A model generated the notes under the pieces. The model was not told the DNA's origin, did not search any database, and saw only the letters and a list, made by a program, of their open reading frames with translations. 64,000 bases of DNA from a bacterium UBP14_UBA6098 (lineage in GTDB: Bacteria; UBP14; UBA6098), in contig DIWU01000004.1 of assembly GCA_002428525.1 (NCBI GenBank), positions 38,639 through 102,638 on the forward strand, in the 5' to 3' direction. The stretch's first letter is position 1. Each line of letters starts with the position of its first letter. Position numbers and translations under genes: made by a program. Below, in pieces: positions 7,398-16,690 of this stretch.

Positions 7398-8330
7398 TCA
7401 ATCTATTTCTATCATTCGTTTAAGCGATTTCTGGGCCATTGAGATAATCTCGTCGTCGAGTTTGACCTCGAAGATCCTTTCTTTCAAGGTTCGAGCGAGT
7501 TTTGCAAGTGTTATTTGCTTCATATTCGAGCAGACAGCGTTTTCTTTGAGGGCTTTAACTTGTTTTTCGGGCATTTCGCGAGTTATTCGTTCAATCATGC
7601 CGATTTCGGTGCCCAAAAGCACAGGCTCGTTGTGATCCGCCACCCAGCGGAACATACCGCCCGTGGAAGCAACAAGATCGGCACTCTCAGCGACATCGGG
7701 AGGACATTCCGGGTGAACAATAATCTTCCATCCCGGGAATTCCTTTCGAGCTAACTCAATATCTTCTAAGGAGATAAACTGATGGACATAACAGCCTCCA
7801 CCCCAAAGTATCATATTATTCTTTCGGAGCTTCCGCTGGACATAACTCCCGAGGTTTCGGTCAGGTAAAAATACAACCGGACTTTCGCCCACCGAGCGAA
7901 CAACCGCGACCGCATTCGCGCTAGTGCAACATATATCGACAGAGGCTTTAACCTCCGCTGTAGTATTGACATAGGCGATAAAGACATGCTCGGGATATCG
8001 CCTTCTCATCTCGATAACATCCTCCATAGTCGCCCCTGCGGCCAATGGGCATCCCGCATTGGGCTCAGGCGTGAGCACGAGCCTGTAGGGCGAAAGGATT
8101 TTTGCTGTTTCGGCCATAAACATCACGCCGCAAAATACTATAACATCATCATTTGAGCAAGCGGCCTTTCTCGAAAGATCGAGGCTGTCGCCAATATAAT
8201 CCGCCAATTGTTGAATCTCCGGCCGAGTATAATTATGCGCCAAAATAATTGCATTTGCTCGTCTTTTTTCTTCATTGACAATCTTTTGAAGCTCAGCTAT
8301 CGATAGTTTAATATAGTCTTGTAATATCAT
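7398..8330 (-). CDS. nadA: Quinolinate synthase A
   Basis: A [4Fe-4S] dehydratase that condenses iminoaspartate with dihydroxyacetone phosphate to quinolinate in NAD synthesis. The 310-residue protein has the family's three-fold layout: AIILAHNYTRPEIQQLADYI at the N terminus, FCGVMFMAETAKIL with the first cluster cysteine, the CCTSANA region, and the late HPECPPDV cysteine motif. No nadB or nadC is adjacent. It is the last gene of a minus-strand operon, 5 nt after lpxK, and is clearly more AT-rich than the genes around 3-7 kb. Confidence 0.95.
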   Translation of the reverse strand: MILQDYIKLSIAELQKIVNEEKRRANAIILAHNYTRPEIQQLADYIGDSLDLSRKAACSNDDVIVFCGVMFMAETAKILSPYRLVLTPEPNAGCPLAAGATMEDVIEMRRRYPEHVFIAYVNTTAEVKASVDICCTSANAVAVVRSVGESPVVFLPDRNLGSYVQRKLRKNNMILWGGGCYVHQFISLEDIELARKEFPGWKIIVHPECPPDVAESADLVASTGGMFRWVADHNEPVLLGTEIGMIERITREMPEKQVKALKENAVCSNMKQITLAKLARTLKERIFEVKLDDEIISMAQKSLKRMIEID

Positions 8331-8335
8331 GTTTT

Positions 8336-9346
8336 CTAATGCTTTATTTTAATCTTTTCATTTATTGCTTTAAGTAATTCTGCTTCTTGATCAATAATAA
8401 TATCAATGCAAATAACAAGCACTTCTATTCTTGGATTGAAGCCAGCGAGTCTAACAGCGTCTTTTTCAGTTGTGACTAAAAAATCGGCATCGCATCTCTC
8501 GGCTTCTATTTCGATTTTTTTTATATCATTTTTTGTATATATATGATGATCTCTAAACCAGATTTTTGAGCATATTATAGCACCTGTTTGTTCAATAGTC
8601 TCAGTGAAACTTCTCGAGGAGCATATCCCAGCAAATGCAACAACTTTTTTTGCATTTAAGACTTCTTCCCTCAGTCTTATACCTTGCATATTCTTGACTG
8701 ATAAAAACTTTTTATGAGCATATACTATTTTACATTCAGGTGAAAGTCTCTTTTTTATTTCATCGTAATTCTCTTTATTTTCTCCCATCAATATAATAAT
8801 ATCGGCTTCTTTAAGCCTCCATAAACCGTCTCTAAGGCCGCCCCACGGGAAAAACCTACCGGAAGAAAATGGATCTTCGGCCGGGAGACTTACGATATCA
8901 AGATTTCTGTAAAGCTTTATATGCTGAAATCCATCATCTAATAAAAAGATATTGTCTCCATTATCACCAAATTCCTGAATCGAGGCGTATCTATCCGGAT
9001 GGACTATTACTGGAACATTCGGAATATTCTTGCTCATCAGAGCTGGCTCATCGCCCGCAAGACATGCATTTGTGGGATTATCTATGATAAACTCTCTTGA
9101 ACAATTTCTTCGTCCATAACCCCTCGATAGGATAACCGGAGAATAGCCTTCTTCTACCAGTTTCTTAGCGAGCCAAATAACAAACGGTGTCTTTCCCGTT
9201 CCACCTAATGCTATATTACCTATAGAGATAACTGGAGATTTTGCAGACATTACTTTAAATATGCCAGCTCTATATAATCGCCACCTTAGATACGAAATAG
9301 CGGAATATATAAGTGATATTGGAGCAAATATCCATTTCATTTTCAT
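8336..9346 (-). CDS. lpxK: Tetraacyldisaccharide 4'-kinase
   Basis: Phosphorylates the 4' position of the lipid A disaccharide at the inner membrane. The 336-residue protein has an N-terminal membrane-associated helix, the P-loop GNIALGGTGKTPFV (about residues 43-56), SRGYGR, GDEPALMSK and LLDDGFQH, in the family order. The ATG at 9346 overlaps the waaA stop by 4 nt (ATGA), showing translational coupling; a second ATG lies 6 nt further in. The gene is AT-rich, with many ATA and AAA codons compared with its operon partners. Confidence 0.94.
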   Translation of the reverse strand: MKMKWIFAPISLIYSAISYLRWRLYRAGIFKVMSAKSPVISIGNIALGGTGKTPFVIWLAKKLVEEGYSPVILSRGYGRRNCSREFIIDNPTNACLAGDEPALMSKNIPNVPVIVHPDRYASIQEFGDNGDNIFLLDDGFQHIKLYRNLDIVSLPAEDPFSSGRFFPWGGLRDGLWRLKEADIIILMGENKENYDEIKKRLSPECKIVYAHKKFLSVKNMQGIRLREEVLNAKKVVAFAGICSSRSFTETIEQTGAIICSKIWFRDHHIYTKNDIKKIEIEAERCDADFLVTTEKDAVRLAGFNPRIEVLVICIDIIIDQEAELLKAINEKIKIKH

Positions 9347-10566
9347 GAAATATATTCTTTAATTATATCATTATATTTATCTGTAATGCCTTTCATCTCA
9401 TCGACAAGGGATTTTGCCCTCTCTCCTAAAAACCTTCCGCGCTCAGGTTCATCGAGTATCGAAATTATTGCATCCGCAAGTTCTTGCCAGTCCTTGACTT
9501 CGATCGCGCCGTTGCCTTGTAGAAGTAACTCGTATGCCTCCCTATTCGACGAGTTAAAAGGGCCGAATATGACAGGCTTCGCGAAAAAGGCCGGTTCGAG
9601 CGGGTTATGACCGCCATAATCGGCCAAAGTCCCCCCAACGAAAGTCACATCGGCAACTGAATAAAAACCTAAAAGCTCACCGATAGTGTCGATCAGGTAA
9701 ACATCTGCGTCATTGGGATTCGAAGCGGTAGTCCGCCTTATGGTCTTCAAGCCTTGCGCTTCAAGCTCAGTCCTCGCTGAAGCGACTGTGTTTAGATGCC
9801 TTGGAGCAACAATAAATAGTGCGTTTTGAAACTTTGCTTTCACAGCGACACATGCCTTCGCGATTGAAGAGAATTCGTTCGGTCGAGCGCTTCCGAAAAC
9901 TATAGTGGGTCTCGAGAAAGTGCCTATTGGCTTGACATTCTTTGGAACTCCGGCAAACTTCAAATTACCAATCACTTTAATTTTTTCTCTTGAAACACCT
10001 GTCGATTCGAGGTTTTTAGCGTCGGCCTCCGATTTCATCAAAAAAACATCGAAGCAACTTGAAATCCTATGGAATGTTTTCGGAAATCTTAGCGCCCAAG
10101 ATAAAGTAGATATGCTTATTCTACCATTAACGAGAATGGCAGGAATATTTCTTTTCTTTGCCTCTGTTAAAAAATTTGCCCAGAATTCTGTTTCTACGAC
10201 AATCAATAAATCCGGCTCTACACGCCTAAAAGCATTCCAAATAAAAGGCCTGAAATCGAGCGGGAAGGCACAATACTTGTCTCGCGGCCCGCAAATCGAT
10301 TTCAAGCGACGAAGCCCCATCTTCGTGACAGCGGACATAAATACATCAACCTCGGGGTCTATCTCTCGAATCATATCGCGAATAGAGGCGGAAACCCCCA
10401 CCTCGCCGACACTTGAGGCGTGTATCCACACGCACCGGTTCCGCGGCCTCGGGACAAAACCGAGGCGGCAAAAAAGCCCATGCTTAAAGATAATTGCGAA
10501 GGGAATCGCAATCGGCCAAGTTAAAAGTATCGCTATTCCAAGGGCTATATTCCAAAGTCCGATCAT
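9343..10566 (-). CDS. waaA: 3-deoxy-D-manno-octulosonic acid transferase
   Basis: A GT30 glycosyltransferase that adds Kdo to the lipid A precursor. Visible are an N-terminal membrane anchor, WIHASSVGEVGVSAS, ETEFWANF, VNGRIS and the donor-binding FVGGTLADYGGHNPLEPAFF segment. The length (407 aa) fits. I chose the ATG at 10566, preceded by TAGGA, rather than a TTG at 10587 that overlaps the upstream stop; both are possible. Downstream it overlaps lpxK, so two successive lipid A steps are coupled. Confidence 0.94.
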   Translation of the reverse strand: MIGLWNIALGIAILLTWPIAIPFAIIFKHGLFCRLGFVPRPRNRCVWIHASSVGEVGVSASIRDMIREIDPEVDVFMSAVTKMGLRRLKSICGPRDKYCAFPLDFRPFIWNAFRRVEPDLLIVVETEFWANFLTEAKKRNIPAILVNGRISISTLSWALRFPKTFHRISSCFDVFLMKSEADAKNLESTGVSREKIKVIGNLKFAGVPKNVKPIGTFSRPTIVFGSARPNEFSSIAKACVAVKAKFQNALFIVAPRHLNTVASARTELEAQGLKTIRRTTASNPNDADVYLIDTIGELLGFYSVADVTFVGGTLADYGGHNPLEPAFFAKPVIFGPFNSSNREAYELLLQGNGAIEVKDWQELADAIISILDEPERGRFLGERAKSLVDEMKGITDKYNDIIKEYIS

Positions 10567-10583
10567 ATCTATCCTACCAAATC

Positions 10584-11210
10584 TCAATGAGTTAGCGAAA
10601 GATGATCGAATGCGCTTTGAATTCGTTGTGTCATTTTTGCGCTATCGTCATCACCCGGAAACATCAAATTCGAATACCTTATCGTTATATTTGCAAATGG
10701 CTTAGGTATAATAAATTCATCCCAAGTCTTAAGTATCCATTTGCGATCGACCTCGACCTCAACCGCGAAAACCGGCGCGCCGGATTTCACCGAAGCGCCG
10801 CCGACACCGTATTTTGCCTTCTCTTTAGGGCCTCTCGGTCCGTCGGGAGTGAAGGCCACTCGCCCCCCCGATCTTAATCGTTCAATTATTTGAATGAGGC
10901 CGACCATCCCGCCTCTCGAAGAGCTACCCCTGACCGTCGAAAAACCGAACACATCAAGAACAGCGGAGATAACCTCACCGTCGAAACTTCGCGAAACAAG
11001 GATAATAATCCCACGTCCCCGATAAGCGAACAACAAGGGCAACATCCTCGAATGCCAAAATGCCCATATAACGGGTCTTCTCGTATCGTCTTCGATAGAT
11101 TTGTTAAAATACTTAAATTTCCACGTTTTGCCAAGTAAAAAGATCAGCGCAGGGAAAAAAGTCCTTGCGATAAACAAAATGAAACGTTGCTTTAGAGTGC
11201 GCCTATCCAC
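10584..11210 (-). CDS. DUF374 lysophospholipid acyltransferase-like protein
   Basis: A 208-residue membrane-associated protein of the DUF374 family, related to lipid A acyltransferases. It has one N-terminal hydrophobic segment, then IWAFWHSRMLPL (the His is the presumed catalytic base), SRSFDGE, and TPDGPRGPKEKAKYGV. In many genomes DUF374 genes sit beside waaA, as here, and they are thought to acylate a lipid A or phospholipid precursor (context knowledge). The GTG start at 11210 overlaps the monophosphatase stop by 8 nt. Confidence 0.85.
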   Translation of the reverse strand: MDRRTLKQRFILFIARTFFPALIFLLGKTWKFKYFNKSIEDDTRRPVIWAFWHSRMLPLLFAYRGRGIIILVSRSFDGEVISAVLDVFGFSTVRGSSSRGGMVGLIQIIERLRSGGRVAFTPDGPRGPKEKAKYGVGGASVKSGAPVFAVEVEVDRKWILKTWDEFIIPKPFANITIRYSNLMFPGDDDSAKMTQRIQSAFDHLSLTH

Positions 11211-11982
11211 GTGAGAGTAAGCTCGCGGCTTTGTCGAAGGCAGTTGGATTTCCGGCCAAGATATTATCCGAGCCTAAACTCCATTTGTTGCCGTCAAGGT
11301 CGGCGGTCTTTCCGCCGGCGCAACGGACAATCAGCTCGCCGGCGGCCATATCCCAAGGCCTCAAGCCCAATTCCCAATAAAAATCGAACCTTCCGGCCGC
11401 GGTGTAGGCCAAATCGAGGCCGGCACTCCCAGCCCTACGGATACCGCGAATAGACATCGCGACGCGGACAAAATTTTCAAGATTAGAATTACACCCCTCG
11501 CCTCTTTTATAGGGAAATCCCGTCGCGGCCATACAATCCGAGAGTTTTGCGGTTTTACTGACCTCTATTCGATCATTGCCGAGAAAGGAATTTCGCCCAT
11601 CCGACCAAAACAGCTCCTTGCGAATCGGCTCATAGATAACACCCAAGCGGGTTTCGCAGTCGAGTGCGAAGGCGATGATCACAGCGAAGAAGGGAATTCC
11701 CGAGGCAAAGTTATTCGTGCCGTCCAAGGGATCGATCACCCAAAGCGGGCCATCGGCGAAAGCTTCCGGGTTGAATTCTTCGCTGAGGGCCGGCTCGTCG
11801 AAGTTCTCGCGAATTGCTTTGAGAATGAACTCCTCCGAACGAAGATCGGTTTCCGTGACAACCTCTCGGGAGGACTTCATCCTGCCCTCGATCCGACCGC
11901 CAAAGCCCTCGAGAATTATATCTCCGGCTCTTATCGCGGTTTTCTTCGCGAACTCCAGCCTTTTTGCTACTTCCAGCCTCAT
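11203..11982 (-). CDS. Inositol monophosphatase family protein
   Basis: A metal-dependent phosphatase of 259 residues. The metal sites are visible: the EEFN acidic segment near residue 66, WVIDPLDGTNNFASG near residue 83, and the late RPWDMAAGELIV motif. The family hydrolyses inositol phosphate, PAP or related sugar phosphates; substrate is not decidable here. The ATG at 11982 forms an ATGA overlap with the upstream peptidase. A longer open frame runs to 12282, but it lies inside the peptidase gene and is not family-like. Confidence 0.88.
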   Translation of the reverse strand: MRLEVAKRLEFAKKTAIRAGDIILEGFGGRIEGRMKSSREVVTETDLRSEEFILKAIRENFDEPALSEEFNPEAFADGPLWVIDPLDGTNNFASGIPFFAVIIAFALDCETRLGVIYEPIRKELFWSDGRNSFLGNDRIEVSKTAKLSDCMAATGFPYKRGEGCNSNLENFVRVAMSIRGIRRAGSAGLDLAYTAAGRFDFYWELGLRPWDMAAGELIVRCAGGKTADLDGNKWSLGSDNILAGNPTAFDKAASLLSRG

Positions 11983-14888
11983 CTCAACAGAACCGCCTTG
12001 GAAAACGCCGATTCGCCGCCGATGCACTTTATCAGGTATGTCCCCGAGGCGGCTTCGACTCCGGAGGAAAGCCGGCCATCCCAAATAATCGCTTCGTCGA
12101 GGTTCTCCGTCTCGAACAGCCTGATCAATCTGCCGGAAACATCGTAAATCTCGATCTTTTTTGCTCCCGGAGGAGGAAATATCGAACACGAGGCGTTGAA
12201 AGGGTTGGGCGCGACGCTCAGGACCGCGTTTGTCGGAAGGTTTGGGGAGCATTCGGGGGCGGCCATAGTCACACCGAACCAATCCATCAGTCGAGAAAGC
12301 AGGAGCGGCAGGGACACAGAGCTTGCATTCCCGCCGATCGCCTCCAGACCGAATGCAAAAAGCGCGGTTCGGCCGATGCCGTTGTCGTGGATCACCGCGC
12401 AGGTGTCGCCATGATTGTTTTTTATAACAGCCTCTCCCCTTGTCGGCGAGATCGAGGTCAGCTTTCGCTGGTTATTAGCTCCAAGCGACCCAAAAATGTA
12501 GATATTTTCGAAATCGCTAAGAATCGGATTGTCGCCGATCCCGCTCAATGCCAGACCACCATTATTCGATTTATGAACCGCGCCGAAATGCTCGTCGAGG
12601 AAGCTCGAATCGATCTGCCAAGTCATGTTTTGGCCGGTCAGCAAAAGCCTTCCGCCGCCCTCGAGAAGGGATCGCATAAGTGCGATATCGCCCTCGCCGA
12701 TCGCCACTCCGGCAGTATCGTCACCGGTGAACCAAAGCACGAGGTCGAACTCTTCGCTATTCACAGAGATCGGCCCATCAATATTTCTATGGGCAAAATA
12801 GGTGACCCCCAGCTCGTCGAAGGCCGCGAGATAATACTTAAGATTTCGCTCATAAACCTCAGGGCCGTCGTCAACAATAAGCACCTGCGGAAAACCTATT
12901 AGAAATCTATGCGTGTCGGCAATCTCCGAGGTAATATTCAACGCCGAGTATGATATTACGAAGTCGGTGAAATAGCTTTCGCCCTCTGTTGTGATCTCTA
13001 AAAGGAAGGGATCGCCAAAGGCGGAATCGCCGGGATGAATAGTCGGCGTGAAGGCGGTGGTCACATCGAGCGCTCGAACACCGGTCTCTTCCCCAATCGA
13101 GAGATTTCCACGAAGGTTAACTAAATCCGGCCACGCAAAAGCGCCGTCGGCAAAAACCTTTGGGACTATTATCAGCGTATCGCCAAACTCATAGAAACCG
13201 TCGTCGTCGCCGCGCTCGATAATTTCATAGGTGATATCCAACTGTGGGAAGGTGCCGGGGCCGATACCGTGCTTCGCGAAGGCATTGAAGATCGAAACAC
13301 AGTTCGGCGTGCCGTTGGAGAGGTCGTCGTCGTCGTCGTCGGTAAAAAGCGCCTCCGGGACAAAGCCATCGAAGGTGTTGGGCTTGGCATATCGTGTAAA
13401 ATGAATGATCGTGTCCGCTCGGGACACCCCCGCGAACCTGCGAAGCGACCATAGCGCACCGCCGAATATTCGGCCATCGGCATGAACCTCGCCAGACCAA
13501 TCGTCGGGCATTTTTAGGTTGTTTTCCATAGTTCGGAACATCGACAGGCCGTAGATCGGAGTTTTAAACCCAACTCTCGCGTCGTTTAGGTTTGTGCAGG
13601 CGAAATAGTCGCTAAAACCCTCGTTCATAGCCCCCGATTGGCCCGAATACGGGAAATAAACACCCTCGTAAAACCAACCGGTCACCCCGTGCGTATATTC
13701 GTGATAGATAATATTCGCGAAGAGCGCAAAGTTGCGCATCGAAGAACCACCGGAGCCGTAGTTGGTGCCATAACCGTCCCAGAAGGCGTTCTCCGGTGTG
13801 CTGGCTATACCGGCCCTCGCCGGGACCGGATAATCGAGTGCCGTCATAGGCGGATCGAGCCGTTCGTAATACTCGTGTATATATGTCGTGTGGTAATAAA
13901 GGTTTACCTCGTCGCTGTCGGCGAAGGCCGTCGAGAATAGAAAGCTGTGCTCGGCCGGCGGCCTAAGCCAGTATTCATAGAGGCCATTCTCGCCCTCGAC
14001 ATCGACAACTTCGGCCCAAAGGCCGTTCAAGCGCGCCCTTAGCGGCAGACTCGAGGTCATATAGGATGATACCGAAAACTCGCCCGAGGCGTTGGAATTC
14101 ACACCGGTGGTAAATCCGAGGCTGATATTGCCGAATTGATATGGGCCGGTAGCTATCGGGTCGTCGTAGAATTTCGGAAGGTAATTAATATCCGCCGATC
14201 CTACGACATCATAAAAATTCACAAGACTATAGTGGAAAAAGGGTTTGCCGTCTTTTGCAGAGATATAAAAGCGAAATTGCCGCTCAGGTGATTGATTGAT
14301 GTCGATTCGCCAAGCGAGCCTCGCAATCGCGTCGCCGGCGCTGTAATCCGGCCAATAAACAAGATCGCAGGCCGTAATCGAGCCGAAGATGTCATATTCG
14401 TTCTCGATAGTCTCGATCGCCCCCTCGGGGGAAATACTCGGCAGTGCGGACTCGAAGTTGTTGAAAACATTAGCTCCGCAAAACGCCATCGCACCGGACT
14501 CGAAGACGCGAAAGTCTATTCGGCCGTCCTCGACGAGGATCCCATCGTGAAACTGTGCGAAAGTCACCCACCACCTGTTCAGGCGGTTTGCGACGGTAAT
14601 CGGCAAAATCTCGTCGGATCCTATAACAAAAATGTCGGGACGGGAATCGATATAGTCGAGGCAGGCGCGAGTAATTGCAGATGAATCTTGAGAGTCGAGC
14701 TGAATCGTCTCGCGCGGATAGAACGCGGCAACAGAGTTAATGCCCTCGCGAAATACGAAGGTGCCGGTTTCTGTTTGAAAATATCTTGTTTCTCGCTCCT
14801 CGACCGGGTCGTTCGGAAGGAAATCCGGAGCTATCAAACCGAACGCGCAGACAGAAGCAAGAGCTGTGTAAATTGCCAGATTTTTCAA
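11979..14888 (-). CDS. Secreted M36/M4-type zinc metallopeptidase with C-terminal sorting domain
   Basis: A 969-residue exported protein. In order: signal peptide (about 1-20); an FTP-like propeptide region (about 40-215); a gluzincin catalytic domain with HEYTHG (Zn ligands and Glu) and, downstream, MNEGFSDYF giving the third ligand; a Ca-type acidic run before LSNGTPN, as in fungalysin-like M36 enzymes; a Rossmann-like domain (about 665-870); and a FlgD-like sorting domain that starts at SVAPNPFN. It probably works outside the cell or on the surface, exported by a Por/type-9-like system (inference). The TTG start at 14888 is preceded by AAGG. It heads an operon of lipid A genes, an odd partnership. 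Confidence 0.88.
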   Translation of the reverse strand: MKNLAIYTALASVCAFGLIAPDFLPNDPVEERETRYFQTETGTFVFREGINSVAAFYPRETIQLDSQDSSAITRACLDYIDSRPDIFVIGSDEILPITVANRLNRWWVTFAQFHDGILVEDGRIDFRVFESGAMAFCGANVFNNFESALPSISPEGAIETIENEYDIFGSITACDLVYWPDYSAGDAIARLAWRIDINQSPERQFRFYISAKDGKPFFHYSLVNFYDVVGSADINYLPKFYDDPIATGPYQFGNISLGFTTGVNSNASGEFSVSSYMTSSLPLRARLNGLWAEVVDVEGENGLYEYWLRPPAEHSFLFSTAFADSDEVNLYYHTTYIHEYYERLDPPMTALDYPVPARAGIASTPENAFWDGYGTNYGSGGSSMRNFALFANIIYHEYTHGVTGWFYEGVYFPYSGQSGAMNEGFSDYFACTNLNDARVGFKTPIYGLSMFRTMENNLKMPDDWSGEVHADGRIFGGALWSLRRFAGVSRADTIIHFTRYAKPNTFDGFVPEALFTDDDDDDLSNGTPNCVSIFNAFAKHGIGPGTFPQLDITYEIIERGDDDGFYEFGDTLIIVPKVFADGAFAWPDLVNLRGNLSIGEETGVRALDVTTAFTPTIHPGDSAFGDPFLLEITTEGESYFTDFVISYSALNITSEIADTHRFLIGFPQVLIVDDGPEVYERNLKYYLAAFDELGVTYFAHRNIDGPISVNSEEFDLVLWFTGDDTAGVAIGEGDIALMRSLLEGGGRLLLTGQNMTWQIDSSFLDEHFGAVHKSNNGGLALSGIGDNPILSDFENIYIFGSLGANNQRKLTSISPTRGEAVIKNNHGDTCAVIHDNGIGRTALFAFGLEAIGGNASSVSLPLLLSRLMDWFGVTMAAPECSPNLPTNAVLSVAPNPFNASCSIFPPPGAKKIEIYDVSGRLIRLFETENLDEAIIWDGRLSSGVEAASGTYLIKCIGGESAFSKAVLLR

Positions 14889-15203
14889 TTATCAACCTTG
14901 TCGCTAAAGCTGTTTAATTTGTTAATTATATGAATTATTATTCGTTTCGCAAGTTTGAAGGCAACACAAAAGCATTAATATGGTCTTCAATCACGAATCG
15001 ATCGATTAAATTAGTTTTTTGTTATAGTTCATTAATTGTTCGACTAAATTCGCGCGATTTTTGATAAGCCTTGAAAATACAATTAAACAATATATATTGT
15101 ATTTTTATAGAAAACAGAGTAAATTAATGAATATGGCTCAAGTTTATTAATGATATGAGCTTCTATGAAGTTTGTTTTTCATGTTTCGTAGTTTTTTAAA
15201 GAA
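14889..15203. other. AT-rich divergent intergenic region
   Basis: No gene is visible in these 315 bases. An AT-rich stem-loop is present: AAAATACAAT (15074-15083) pairs perfectly with 15096-15105 across a 12-nt loop. Promoters for both flanking genes are expected here, but I see no convincing -35/-10 pair. Confidence 0.5.
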
Positions 15204-15590
15204 ATGAGCGCCTTTGGAATGGACTCGAATCTCGAAATTATAGTTAGCATACCCTCCGATCCGATTCCGGAGGTTGTCACCGAGGCCATTGCGGCGCGTA
15301 TTCGTGCTATTCCCGAGATCTACTTCGCATTTTTGCCGGAGCTGTTTATTCCGGGGCAGATGTCCGAGGCCGCGCCGGTTTTGGTTTTAGTCACCGACCT
15401 CGATGGCAAGGAACTCGAGCGGATAATAATGAAATTACATTACGAAATCGGTGAGTTGTTCGCCGACAATAACCCGATAGACATGCTTATTCTCACTGCG
15501 GATCACGAGCTTGTCCCTGCGACTATCTCGACGGGGTGTTTAATCGAGATCAACGATCAAGCGGTTTTCGAGAGGTGCAATCAATATTAA
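15204..15590 (+). CDS. Small protein resembling the SseB C-terminal domain
   Basis: A 128-residue soluble protein without a signal peptide. The pattern 'P-x-V-x-E-A-I ... IPEIYFAFLPEL ... VLVLVTDLDGKEL ... NPIDMLIL' resembles by eye the C-terminal domain of SseB-like proteins (enhanced serine sensitivity), whose role is poorly known. The ATG at 15204 has only a weak purine stretch upstream (AAAGAA); an alternative ATG is at 15219. It is 35 nt ahead of the next gene, probably the same transcript. Confidence 0.6.
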   Translation: MSAFGMDSNLEIIVSIPSDPIPEVVTEAIAARIRAIPEIYFAFLPELFIPGQMSEAAPVLVLVTDLDGKELERIIMKLHYEIGELFADNNPIDMLILTADHELVPATISTGCLIEINDQAVFERCNQY

Positions 15591-15625
15591 CTCGATATTA
15601 TATAATTAATTAGGTGCTATTATTC

Positions 15626-16135
15626 ATGTTGTTTATTAAGAAATTGCTTTATCTATTTATTATTTTTGCTGTTTCGTCTCTAATTGCCCAAGCGGAATTC
15701 GATTTCCAATCGATTAAAGCTTACAAAACTATCTTCACGGATCACAAACCTCCTGAACATACCCGGGAGGGCGAAGCCGTCTCTCTTAATCAGCGCGATG
15801 CTACAATTGCAGTTCGATCGTTTTATCCTTATGACCCGCTTGTATTGGGCGTTGTCGTCAAGGACAGTCTCGGAGTGGAAAGGATTGCAGTCGGCGGCGA
15901 GGTCGATGTGCTGGTCGATAGATCGGTGCAAAAAATCGCCCCGGGAGAGTGGATTGTCACCTCCGGCTCAATCGGGCGGGTTATGCCGCTGGAGGACGAT
16001 TTTCCGCTTCGCGCCGCTGTTCTCGGGATCTCACTCGAACCATGGAACTCTGCGGATTCTTCAGAATCGGTGCGAATCATGCTCACCCCGGGCGAAAAGA
16101 TCACACCAAAAGGCCGTATCGAATCCTATAAATGA
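15626..16135 (+). CDS. Exported peptidase-G2/tail-fibre-C-terminal-like domain protein
   Basis: A 169-residue protein with a signal peptide (about residues 1-22). The mature part looks like the all-beta domain often found at the ends of large surface or tail-fibre-like proteins: YDPLVLGVVVKD, IAVGGEVDVLVD, PGEWIVTS, AVLGISLEPWNS and VRIMLTPG follow that family's strand order (A-GRV-V ... I-PGD-L-TS ... G-ALEPL ... I-V-V). Here it stands alone. AGGTG precedes the ATG at 15626; an in-frame GTG at 15614 is less likely. The stop overlaps the next ATG. Confidence 0.6.
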   Translation: MLFIKKLLYLFIIFAVSSLIAQAEFDFQSIKAYKTIFTDHKPPEHTREGEAVSLNQRDATIAVRSFYPYDPLVLGVVVKDSLGVERIAVGGEVDVLVDRSVQKIAPGEWIVTSGSIGRVMPLEDDFPLRAAVLGISLEPWNSADSSESVRIMLTPGEKITPKGRIESYK

Positions 16136-16686
16136 GCAAATCCCTCCGATTTTGGCTTTGGTCTTTCTTTTGCGCGATTCTCTTTTGCGGCGTATATTTT
16201 GCTATTCGAGAATATTTCGATTTGTCCCTTCGAGTTTTGTGTTCGCTGATTATAGCTATATTTATATGGATTATGGGCTTACGAGCACTGTTTGGCGGAC
16301 GGCGGCCGCTTTCGAATCGCAAGCTGAAGAATCCCCTGCTCTGCTCATCTGAGGAATTCGAGATTCTTTGCGCTGAAATATACAAGCGTCGAGGCTATAA
16401 GGTCGAACTGACTCAAAAGGGTGGAGATTACGGTATCGATGCGGTCGCTAAAAAGCGCGGTTCTGTTGTTGCGATCGGAGCGAAATGCTATGCCCCCGAC
16501 CGGCCGGTCGGAAACCGCTGGGTTCAGCAACTTCTCGGCGCGATGTATAAGTGCGGCGCCGACAGCGCGGTGCTAATCACCACGAGCGGATTCACCAAGA
16601 GCGCTGTCGAGCAGGCGAAAAACGCACCGATTACACTTATAGGCGGTCCAGAATTGGACGAAATCATTAGAGGTATTTGGTTTTAA
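16132..16686 (+). CDS. Membrane-anchored Mrr-like nuclease-fold protein
   Basis: A 184-residue protein with two N-terminal membrane helices (about residues 7-50) and a cytoplasmic Mrr_cat-like PD-(D/E)XK domain. Visible elements are SSEEFEILCAEIYKRRGYKV, the GGDYGIDAVA catalytic Asp strand and a VVAIGAKCY strand, then LLITTSGFTKSA-like helices. In active relatives the second strand reads (E/Q)-x-K; here it is G-A-K, so the acidic or Gln residue is missing while the Lys is kept. It may be inactive as a nuclease or have a moved side chain. ATGA overlap with the upstream exported protein. Confidence 0.75.
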   Translation: MSKSLRFWLWSFFCAILFCGVYFAIREYFDLSLRVLCSLIIAIFIWIMGLRALFGGRRPLSNRKLKNPLLCSSEEFEILCAEIYKRRGYKVELTQKGGDYGIDAVAKKRGSVVAIGAKCYAPDRPVGNRWVQQLLGAMYKCGADSAVLITTSGFTKSAVEQAKNAPITLIGGPELDEIIRGIWF

Positions 16687-16690
16687 CTAT

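Noticed and set aside
11983..12282. N-terminal extension of the inositol monophosphatase
   Set aside because: The extension lies inside the peptidase gene and is not family-like; the ATG at 11982 forms the ATGA overlap seen elsewhere in the operon.
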